DNA of 64,000 nt from assembly GCA_009103225.1 (NCBI GenBank), contig RHPI01001737.1:186001-250000 (forward strand), given 5' to 3'. Each line of letters opens with the position of its first letter. Within the stretch, counting starts at the first letter, position 1. The DNA is from Chlorokybus atmophyticus. Taxonomy: Eukaryota > Streptophyta > Chlorokybophyceae > Chlorokybales > Chlorokybaceae. The notes under the pieces were generated by a model, which was not told the DNA's origin, searched no databases, and was given only the letters and a program-made list of their open reading frames with translations. Made by a program: the position numbers and the translations under genes. This document shows, in pieces, positions 54,503 through 64,000 of this stretch.

Positions 54503-55888
54503 GCGCGAGTCATGGTGTAAGAAGAATGGGTAGTAGAGTTGTTCATGCATAGCAATGATTACAGCAATCATGAAAATGTCTTACATGAAGTAATCAACAG
54601 CAATACACGCTTGACTCATGGGCTAAGCAGCTACCTCACCTAGCTAAATACTACCCACAACATCTTGGTATGGGTAGTATCATGCAAGCATGCATTGGTT
54701 TGCTCTTTACTGCATGTTTGCTGCTGGTGATAGCTTGTTTGCAATTGCTAGCACACAGTGTGGATGTGCATATGCGCATGATGTGAAAATTGACGTATAC
54801 CTTATGCAATTGCATGCGTAATCACCTGCTGATAAAGGTTGCTGTCGGGTCGGGTTTTATTGTTATTAAGCACAAACACTTTCATATTTTGGAGGAATGC
54901 ATCGTGCGCAAACGCAAGCATTACATCATAGATTAATTAAGCAAACCAATCATTAAGCGATGACTTTAACTTCTCCTTGAAAATGAAGTGTTGTTTACGA
55001 CGTTACAATATCACTGTATTTATTCGTTCAATCCAGATTGTAATATAGGCTTAAGGACGTCGCAACCTCTACCTCACGCCAATCAATGTCAACCCATAAT
55101 CGATATTTTTGAATTTGCTACGATGGAGTGACTTAAGATCCACTTGATAAGGCGAAGGACACAATATGATTAACAACATTTTACATCACACAATTGTTGG
55201 GCAAAAAGCGAAGATGACTATGAAAGGTACTTATACAAAACGAGTTGATGTTATGTTGTACTCAAGTGTCTATCAAAACCCATTGTCATTATCCCCGTAA
55301 CAAGTTAAATCAGCATGACTAATGCGTGAGCCATTAATGCGAGCCTTTAATAAGCACAATATGCCATATATGCTACGCTTTGTTGAAGACTTCGCAATGA
55401 CAAAAGCACCTGCAAAGGCATCACAGACTTTCACCTCCATCAAGTAGCAGTAGTTCAAACGCACACATATAAATATGTATATAGAATGTTACCAAGTAGT
55501 TCATACCCCCTCGCATGTCCCACATTCACTTGAGTGACTCGAAGACCACAACTTGAGTCGCATACCTCATGCACAGCTAGCGAGATGAAGCCCCTCTGGA
55601 ACAGCGATCAACAAGCATAAGCATCTGCACCAGGTACACGCACAATGTGCTACTAAAGTAAGCCACTTCAGGGTATAAACAAGCGCAACCGAGTTGATTG
55701 CCATGAGTCTACCTATCCTAGTCAGGAGGCTACCTATTTTCTAACGTCTGAGCAGCTGAACGCAATCAGCTGGTGCCTCTGCCCTCCAAGCCTTGCATAA
55801 GTTACCACAACGGGACGCACTGCGCTTTGAAGGCTGCGAGCGAAACTCAAAAAAACGATGCTAACAAACTAGACAAGAATTTCAACAG
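54503..55888. other. AT-rich intergenic region
   Basis: 1.4 kb between the repeat and the 3' end of the zinc-finger/helical-repeat gene. I see nothing beyond short AT-rich repeats. Confidence 0.5.
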
Positions 55889-58800
55889 CTACAACATCTC
55901 CTGAGCCAGCTGACGCTCCGCCTCAAACCCAAGCTTTGCGGCGATGTCATACGCCTTACGAGCTGCCACGTTGCACCCAGAGACATCCTCAAGGCACATG
56001 GCAACATCTGCTTTGCACAGATAATAGGTACACCGAACTTGTGCACTGACAGCGTGCAGGCGGTCCTTGACTTGCGCAAGGCACGCTTCTGCAGCGTCCT
56101 TGGCACTCTGGCCTCGAGCACGCACCACAAACGCTGCAAGCTGTGCAAGACATCGGCAGATGTCGTTTGTACATGGCGCAAACCCCGCAGTCCCAGGCAT
56201 GGCGTACAACTCGATGGCGTCGCGGAAATTCCTCTCCGTGTCCAAGATGTTGCCTTCGTCAAGGCGGATGCCCATTCGGAGCTCTCTCATCGTGTTGCAC
56301 GCAATAGCACAATGGATGAACGCCCGCACGCTCGGCCACTGAACGAAACTGTACAAAGCCTGGACCTGCTGCAGATACCATCGGGCACGCTCGTAGCTCT
56401 TCTGGCGGCAAAGGAGTGCGGCCATCAGGCAGAAGCCTTCAGCCAAGAAATGATGTTTCTGTTCGGAGCGCGCGTGAAGGGCAAGCCCGTGCTGTAGAAC
56501 CTGTTAATGAATCGGTGAGTATTAGCAAGGAGCGTGTGACGCAACTGAGCCAGAATCTCTAGTAGTAGGCTTTCAGCTATAGTGTTTGCTTGCACGTTGT
56601 AAGCGTTCGACACCAACCTAATAGAGCGTACCTGCTTGGCTTTATCAAGCCGGCCAGCATTGCAGAGGAACCGACACTCTTCAAACTTCAAGACAATCAA
56701 CCCGTTCCAATTGCGTTCAGCAACCCACTGGCGGCGCCGCAATGCAGTGACCGCAGCCCATTCCTCCTCCGCAAGACCGCTATCTGCCAGTTCTGCTAGC
56801 CAAAGTCTTGCGCTGTGGCCGCCAGGAGTCGCAAAGACGTTTCCTTCTACTGCACGTGCACCGCAAAGACCTTTTACCGCTGTTAATATACCCAATTCTT
56901 TCCACAGGAACACATCCCGCACAGCATGTCACATACCTGCAAAGTTTTCTGGGCCAGGTCTACGCACAGCAGGCCGAAAGAGCGTAGCAGCCGCGTTATT
57001 TGTAGCGCGACCAGCAACATCCGACAATTCCGACTCGTTCATGTTGCCAGAGGGTAGTGCCTGCTGCAAGAGTGTGAAGACAACACGTCCCCAGTGCTCA
57101 CGCTCGTTGACATCGCTTCCTGGAACATCTTCAGGGGGAAGCAGCAGACCATCCGTATCTTCTCCAAGCGACATCAAGTCAACTCCCTCAGTGCCAGGAA
57201 GTACATGAGCTGCCAACCACATGCAAGCCTTGTAAGTAGTAGTGACAACAAGGGACATGCAATCAGGTTCGCTTTTCACAGCCCCGAAGCTGCTGCAGGG
57301 TACCTGAAAGCAACCTGAGGTCCATCTCTCTCTGTGCAGCAATGGCTCTACTACTTGCTGCAGCAGACTGTGCGGCAGCCAAACGTTCTTCCAAGGCCTG
57401 CAAACATCATAACTACTGAATGATGGCTGATAGCAAGCACAAGCCATAACGACAGCAAGCACCACAACAACTACCTTTGCATGCTCCACAGCAGCCAAAT
57501 GCAAGCGCAATTCGCCACCGTCACTGGCTGAGCTAACACCTAACAGGCCATTGCTTGGGTCGGGCTGGCTTCTAAGGGCCAAATTCCAGGCGTTGTTGTC
57601 TGTTGGCTGATGCGTTGGTGCCCACATTGTGATAGGCCCTGCTGGCAATACAGTACAGAGTGTCACGACAAACGACATGTGCTTAAGAGCAAGCATCCCC
57701 CACGTCATAACAAAGTGTGCGTACCAGCACTTCCATGGCCATTGACGGTTTGAGAGGCAGCAGCTTCATGCATCCCCGTGGCAGAGGCAGTGCTGGGCTC
57801 CACAGTTATGACAGGCATGGTATCACCCTGGAGACATGCTGCCCTCTCCTTGGTGACCTGGGCGTCCTGTTGTTAAACAAGCCAACTAAGAAACACGTTG
57901 CTGGATAGGTGTAAGATGTATGGGAAAAAGCTTCAAGTGATGAGGCTGCCAACCTCATGACTGGTTGGGGCCGGAAGGCCTAGACCGAGACCGCGCAACT
58001 TCGCCCATGCCTCGCTACCAGGTACTGCGGCATCAGCAGGACTGTTGCCATTAACGAGTGCCGCCAGTTGAGGCCATGGACCGCTGCTGCCCCAGAGCAT
58101 GTTGTTGGAGCCCATGTGCGCGGCAGCCTCTTGCTGTGGGGAGAATGACGGAAATGCTGAGCCTGCAAGAAAGTAACCAAGTTGAGAATGATGACGACGA
58201 CAACGAAGAAGGAGGAGGGGNNNNNNNNNNNNNNNNNNNNNNNNNNNNNNNNNNNNNNNNNNNNNNNNNNNNNNNNNNNNNNNNNNNNNNNNNNNNNNNN
58301 NNNNNNNNNNNNNNNNNNNNNNNNNNNNNNNNNNNNNNNNNNNNNNNNNNNNNNNNNNNNNNNNNNNNNNNNNNNNNNNNNNNNNNNNNNNNNNNNNNNN
58401 NNNNNNNNNNNNNNNNNNNNNNNNNNNNNNNNNNNNNNNNNNNNNNNNNNNNNNNNNNNNNNNNNNNNNNNNNNNNNNNNNNNNNNNNNNNNNNNNNNNN
58501 NNNNNNNNNNNNNNNNNNNNNNNNNNNNNNNNNNNNNNNNNNNNNNNNNNNNNNNNNNNNNNNNNNNNNNNNNNNNNNNNNNNNNNNNNNNNNNNNNNNN
58601 NNNNNNNNNNNNNNNNNNNNNNNNNNNNNNNNNNNNNNNNNNNNNNNNNNNNNNNNNNNNNNNNNNNNNNNNNNNNNNNNNNNNNNNNNNNNNNNNNNNN
58701 NNNNNNNNNNNNNNNNNNNNNNNNNNNNNNNNNNNNNNNNNNNNNNNNNNNNNNNNNNNNNNNNNNNNGGGACACAATCGGTGTGTGCATGCACCTGAAA

Positions 58801-60022
58801 ATTGCGTTCCTGTTTCAAGTGCTGCATCGGGAGCCGCATGGGCGAGGCCCAGCTTTAAGGGTTGCTCTACCGCAGCGGCATCTGCATGTGCTGCAACTGC
58901 AAGTGGAAGACGCTTAAGGGGCCGCATTGTGAAGCGCTAACATTTGCAACAGGTACGCCAACACTCCATCCCTCTTGTAGTGGCAGTGCATGTGAGCATG
59001 TGGAAGGGAGTGTCAGCCCCATAGTTACGCACCATGCGCTGGCATGGAAGACCAAGCCGCGGGTTCCATCACTGGAACAGGATGCTGGTGTTGGGAAGAT
59101 GAGGGCTTGTTTTCGGAAGCTGGAACTCCTGAGCGAGTCACATCCTGAAAGGGTGTCGACCTACAGTGGGGTTGTTGCACGGCACAGTTAGGGACAACAG
59201 CAAGACTGAGCACTCTGCCAAGTGCATACCAAGATTATACAAGCACGAAGGACCACCTGCGCATACGGCCAGCACACTGTCTCTGAAACTTCACATGCCG
59301 CCATATCTTGGCTGGGTCGTGCGACCTATATCCACACAACCGGCAATGGTAGAAGGTGGAACGGAAAGTGCCTGAGCAGTCACAACAGGTTAGACCTTGC
59401 CTGCAGCCACATCAGCTATGCAAGCATGTGATGTCACGTTTGCCAGCAATCTATGTATACCTTTTGATCTCAAGCCATGCTTATGGGGTTCACCAACAGT
59501 GCAGCGACCACTAGAGTCGCCTGAATCATCACGGCGTGTGTAGCATGTGAACACAAGGGGATGCTCTCGGGCATCCTTTGCCGAGGAGTACTCCCGTACG
59601 CCGGACCCGTTTGCTAGCTTGAGTGCTGGGGCAGAGGCACCAGGGTCAGACGGCACCTCCTCCTCCTTCGTGTCAAGATCTGATCTTGAACAGCTCTCAG
59701 AGCTTGGGCCAAGATCTGTAATCTGCTATGCACAACAGAGAAATCCCGAGTCAGCTGCAGCGCCTTGCCAAGATGAACACATGCTCATGCACAGGATGCC
59801 TCAGTGTACCTGAGTGTGAACTTCCTGCGGAACGGTTTCGGTTGCCGAGGAGTACTCTCTAAGGTCAGATTGCAATGGCATTACAACGCTCATCATCAGG
59901 AACGCCTTGTGGCGCTGCAGGGACGCACACAGTCACAACCCGTGTCTCCCCACCTGCTCAAGAGGCGGCGCACACGCCTTGCGCCTCCGCCGCCTCATCC
60001 TCGTCACCCGCCGCAGCACCAT
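55889..60022 (-). CDS. multi-exon protein with a C2HC-like zinc finger and helical-repeat (TPR-like) C-terminus, crosses a gap
   Basis: Minus strand. First exons, with matching phases: 60022-59954 (basic start MVLRRVTRMRRRRRKACAPP), 59914-59810 and 59722-59461. The next begins near 59390 and encodes YHCRLCGYRSHDPAKIW-RH and onward to a further Cys, a C-x2-C-x12-H-x6-C pattern. More exons follow (near 59155-59049 and 58885-58790), then the 548-N gap, then exons at about 58190-57950, 57870-57722 and 57640-57480, and the main C-terminal exons 56922-56630 and 56487-55889. The last part is all-helical, with CRQKSYERARWYLQQVQALY and CKADVAMCLEDVSGCNVAARKAY, TPR-like in character. Function is unknown; a nuclear regulatory role is suggested by the basic start and zinc finger. 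The exact exon borders in the middle are uncertain. Confidence 0.6.
58221..58768. other. assembly gap (548 N) inside the zinc-finger gene
   Basis: N run flanked by GGAGGAGGGG on the left and GGG on the right. At least one exon or intron part of the minus-strand gene is missing. Confidence 0.99.
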
Positions 60023-62090
60023 GCCCCAGGCGGCCAGCCAAGCGCAAGCCTACGCTACGCCCCAACTCTCAAGCGTCAATCTCAACAGGCTTAGGGACCA
60101 CCGCCACCACCGCCCTTGTCCCAGCAATCACGGACAACCAAGCCAGCCTCCGGCGACAAGCAGCAGCAGCAGCAAGGGCGGGACGTCAACACCAGCAACA
60201 TACAACGGGACGGGACGGGTGCGTCCCGTAGGCCTAAACGCCCCCCACTGCTCCCGCCCGCGGCCAGGCGAAGTGATTGCAAGCTGTAAAAAAAACCTCA
60301 AACCTATCCGACGCCGAAACCACACTAGGTGCTGTGTTTGATTGAATCATCGGTTACGAGATAAAACTTCCTCAAGGCTAGTGATCATTTCGGTGGTAGA
60401 GGGGCGCTGCTAGTGGACACGTCGTCCAACTGGGTATCGGGTCCCTGCGCGGCGCCCGGCCCTGCCACCTCGATGACGCCAGCAGCGGCGGCGCTTGCGT
60501 CGCTTCAGCGTCGGTACATATGACAACATGCCGGGGTCATGGCCGTCGGGTAGGTAAAATGTTTCAGCCAGCGAACGCATCATCTGCGCCTCAAATACCA
60601 GGTCTTGCACTTGATTGCCAACAAAGGACCAGGCAATACCAATCTTGTGCAGATTTTTACCTCGACATCCCGTTAACCTTCGAGCTGTCCACACTGTGTC
60701 TGGAGCGCGGGCGCCGGTGCCCGCGGCCCCGTGCCACGGTGGGCGTTCCGTTGGCGCACGCTGTGGCAGGCAATCTAGCGCGATGCAAAGTTGACAGTAA
60801 CTTGCCGTAAGTTAGGCACTTACGGCCAGTTAGGCTCGGTACGCAGACTTCAAACGACCCCTGTTAGGGCAGGAAGGGCTCCCTAAGTAACTTACAACCC
60901 TTTGGAGAAAACATAATCAGTTCCCACCACCCTTAGATGGGAGTGGGAACTGACCCTTAGGCGCTGGCCCTACAAGACTCTAACAAGTTCGCAAACCCTA
61001 CCTTCTCGAGATAACTAGCACTCTAGGCGAAACAAGGGTCGTTAGAGTGCGGTGCATTTGACTCCTAACTAACGACGCCCCTCGTAAGCGGGCCGCGGGT
61101 CCTTGAGAGGGGTCGCTAAAAGTCTGAGCGTACCGACTCTAAGTTTCGTATAACTTGAGGTAGGTCGCCGCGTGACGCTGCTGCTGACATAAACGTACTC
61201 AAATAAAGTAAGTTCGTTAATAAAAACAAGTCATGCTCATCGGCAGTCTTATCAGCCTGAGACCGTGTCATTGAGCCCCATGATTGGGGCAAAAGGGGCA
61301 CACTTTAATGCACTTCGTCGGTAGTGTGCCCCTTCTTGTATAGAGTGCAATATAAACATGCAACCAAGCAGCGTCAATGTCTCTTGAAAGCGAGTTACAT
61401 TAACAGTATCTTCTTAATTGAATACCTCGTTAAAATTGAATAATAAAACGAGAATAACATGTATAACTGCATATACATGAATGTGAGACATACGTAAATG
61501 GCATATGGCCCTGTTATGGTGGCGATGTTTGCTGTTAGAGCTTGGTTATTCAAAGTTCGGTGATACGCGGCATCCTTAACTGAACAGGCGCAAATAAATT
61601 TGCATAAATGTCGATATCATGTACAATCGCTGCTCATGACATTATATGTATTTTTGTAGAATGCAATGAGAATGTATGTTACATCTTCCTGTGCGTAAAA
61701 TCAGCACAATCACTGTTGCAATAGTATCATTACCGTTGCTGGCTGTTCGCATGGTGCTGGGTAGTCAACTTAAGCAAATTTATTTGGTTACCAATATTAT
61801 TACCACTATTATGACCAAATAATGTAAAGGAGCTTAAGAAACGTGGCAAACCTATTTTATATGTTTATCAATACATTACTGCAATTTATCAATATATCGT
61901 ATGATACGAGTCCCCCCATGCATATAAGACCCATAGTTATATCGACATATTATTATTCGTACATATGATTATTGAAGTTTCAACTTCAAGCATGTACGGT
62001 ATTTCCTTCATTCTCTCGGCGGCACCTTACGCGTCGCTGCCCGACAATTGGACGCCTCTCGTGTAATCGCATTGTGTGACGGTTTAAGCG
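60023..62090. other. upstream region of the zinc-finger gene and non-coding DNA
   Basis: The first 800 bp are GC-rich. On the minus strand about 60690-60470 reads IGIAWSFVGNQVQDLVFEAQ and ends YVPTLKRRKRRRCWRHR before a GT; this may be an upstream exon or a separate gene, but I cannot place it. Beyond 60,800 the DNA is non-coding, with inverted repeats at 60918-60952 (CAGTTCCCAC arms) and 61293-61334 (AAGGGGCACACT arms). Confidence 0.35.
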
Positions 62091-62480
62091 CGTGATTTAT
62101 CACGTTAACGCGTGACTTTGAATTTCTCGTGGACCCCTCGACGCGCTATCTTGACGACTTTCATTGGCAACCTCGTACGCACAATCCCAATCGGTGTCCA
62201 CTTTTAAAGGGCTTATCCTAGCGGCCGCGTCACCTGTGTTAAACACACCGCTGCCGTTGCGGTACAATCTCAGCTGTTACTGCACTTAATGTTACGCGCG
62301 CATGACCCGTCATGCTAGGTGCGTGACTTTCGATTTGTCGGGGAAGCCTTGCCGCGCTATGTTTATGCCTCCCATTCGAAACCTCGTACGCACAATATCA
62401 ATCGGTGTCCACTTTGAACGGCGCCTCCCGCGGCCGTGTCATGTGCGTTTAAACACATCGCGGCCGTTAACACATCAATT
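62090..62480. repeat. diverged tandem duplication, period about 211 bp
   Basis: The block CCTCGTACGCACAAT followed by TCGGTGTCCACTTT occurs at 62171 and 62382. Flanking stretches (GCGTGACTTT, CGCGCTAT, GCGGCCG, TTAAACACA) repeat in the same order and spacing. Confidence 0.85.
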
Positions 62481-62762
62481 GACGGACGTAAAAAGACCAT
62501 GAATGGTCCGTCAAGACTGGGATGTTCTGCTGAATGAGATTAGCAGACCGTATATGGCCAAACTGTTATTAACAGTCGGACCATGCATGGTCCAAATCTC
62601 ATGTGAACGGTTCCATGTTTTGTTGGGGTCGCACCATGTATGGCCTCGTCAATTTCGATCCCGTCAGGACTAGGTAGCGTCCGGGCCGCCAACTAGAAAC
62701 CAAATCATAGGATTGTAAACATTCAATCATCATTAGGCCGAGCGGACCACAAACCAAAAGAT

Positions 62763-62829
62763 CTATATATTATAAATAGCATAGCATAGCATAGCAAATA
62801 GCATAGCAAATAGCATTAATATATATATT

Positions 62830-62860
<31 letters not shown>

Positions 62861-62916
62861 TATAAATAGCATAGCATAGCATAGCAAATAGCATAGCAAA
62901 TAGCATAAATAGCATT
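62763..62916. repeat. two copies of a GCATA-rich block around an (AT)n run
   Basis: A ~55-bp block of TATATATTATAAATAGCATAG followed by GCATAGCAAATAG-type units occurs at about 62763-62818 and again at 62853-62908, separated by an (AT)n stretch. Confidence 0.88.
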
Positions 62917-63072
62917 GAGAGTGAATGCACTAAAAGTGACTTGATTTTGATCCGACTGCACCGGCCACATCGGCCTTTTGGCGCACGCGGCGTTTCTGAA
63001 ATGATTAGCCCTATAAACAAATGGGAAGATCAAACAATTAAAAGCCAAATACTCAAATCATTAGTGGTGAAG

Positions 63073-63475
63073 GCTTGTGCCAATATTGGCACAAGCTGTT
63101 ACTTGTATGCCACTACTGGCACAGCGTTTGTGCCATTATGTCTATGGATTATGAACCAGTAATGGCATAATTAGTGCCAGTACTGGCACAAGTTTTTTGT
63201 AGGTTGCCGGTACTGGCACAAGTATTTCGTGCCAGTATTGGGATGGGGCGCAGGACCCATTTGTATAAATATGTATATATGTAAATATGTGCAATTACTC
63301 ATATATGTATATTATTCACCAATTTTATATATGTACGCATACACACTTCCCCAGAGTTTTAAAAGTTATAACAGCTAATAAGGCGCCTAACGGGGACTCG
63401 CATATTTTAAAATCATCGCGTATTTGTGCCAGCATTAAAACTTGAATAATATAGTGCCATGTATGGCACAAGACC
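63073..63475. repeat. cluster of short palindromes of the type TGCCAGTACTGGCA
   Basis: Copies or half-copies occur near 63077, 63109, 63175, 63212, 63230, 63427 and 63461 (TGCCAATATTGGCA, GCCACTACTGGCA, TGCCAGTACTGGCA, GCCGGTACTGGCA, TGCCAGTATTGG, TGCCAGCATT, TGCCATGTATGGCA), mostly followed by CAAG. Spacing is irregular. Confidence 0.8.
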
Positions 63476-63842
63476 ACAAAGACCCCAAGACCGGCATAAA
63501 CCCAAGTCTGAAGGTTTTTAGGGGTTTCAAGACCCGGCGGGTTAGGTTTAGGATCCGGTAAATACGAACTCCCTCTGCACCTATTGGATAAGTTCTGAGT
63601 GACTGAACGTAGTCGGTGCTTATCCCCTTCGTTATAGCCTACAACCAACAACTTGTAGGTTAAATCTCGACCGAGATTAAATCGCTCCGTGCGAACTGAC
63701 TCGCTTAATCAGCACTACCGTTGCTTGGAGTCATTGGTTAGTGCCACTGACAGTGAGTGACTGTAACTTGTAACTTGTAATTTGTAAGTTACAAGTTACA
63801 GATTTCCCGCCCGCCAATACCGTATTTACTTGAACTGAAAAG

Positions 63843-64000
<158 letters not shown>

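Noticed and set aside
58182-59191. Plus-strand frames opposite the zinc-finger gene
   Set aside because: They cross the N gap or lack splice context, while the minus strand gives phase-matched exons over the same DNA.
59875-60231. 118-codon plus-strand frame with ATG, Ala/Ser/Thr-rich
   Set aside because: It overlaps the first two minus-strand exons of the zinc-finger gene, which join in phase; the plus frame looks like a GC-rich shadow, though I cannot exclude it fully.
63073-63475. CRISPR-like array of short repeats
   Set aside because: The palindromes differ from each other, spacing is irregular, there are no equal-length spacers, and this is eukaryotic nuclear DNA.

Overview
The window is nuclear DNA from a photosynthetic eukaryote, most likely a green alga of the plant lineage. 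The evidence is intron-dense genes with GT-AG junctions, introns rich in CA/TG runs, plastid-type leader peptides on purine- and riboflavin-synthesis enzymes, a plant-type secreted xylose isomerase, a CA1P-like plastid phosphatase and chromodomain (chromovirus) Ty3/gypsy retroelements. It is an assembly scaffold with three N gaps and ends in a 158-base poly-C run. Most exon models below were built by joining exons whose phases match and whose joined protein reads like a known family.

Layout. 1-14,049 is a compact GC-rich gene block: the start of EIF1AD (-), a KHDC4/RIK-like KH protein (+), plastid PurM (-), a SOUL heme-binding protein with a signal peptide (+), plastid lumazine synthase (-) and xylose isomerase (+). 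Genes alternate in strand, giving divergent promoters and convergent 3' ends. 14,050-18,478 is AT-richer DNA without a recognisable gene. 18,479-29,694 is an 11.2-kb nested transposon complex: a decayed chromovirus with both LTRs and a 5-bp target duplication (ATTAC), interrupted by a 3.3-kb piggyBac element (TTAA target), a 621-bp reverse-oriented miniature LTR element (TRIM; target GAAGG) and a short insert of unrelated coding-like DNA in the reverse transcriptase.

30,661-47,329 is a second gene block: a CA1P-like histidine phosphatase (+), an unusual protein with an NDCRHYVN motif (-), a complete 20-exon eIF2B delta subunit (+) and a large alanine-rich coiled-coil protein (-). 47,330-55,888 is AT-rich. 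It holds a tandem repeat of about 467 bp whose second copy was split by another chromovirus (48,834-54,205, target TCGCC), which itself lost the end of its 5' LTR, the primer site and half of gag. 55,889-60,022 (-) is a multi-exon gene with a C2HC-like zinc finger and a helical-repeat C-terminus, crossing a gap. From about 60,800 to the end the DNA is non-coding and rich in short palindromes, tandem repeats and AT repeats.

Functionally the genes are housekeeping: translation and stress control (EIF1AD, eIF2B delta), RNA processing (KH protein), plastid purine and riboflavin synthesis, sugar isomerisation and a possible Rubisco-inhibitor phosphatase. They form no operon-like pathway. I found no CRISPR array, rRNA gene or intact tRNA gene.
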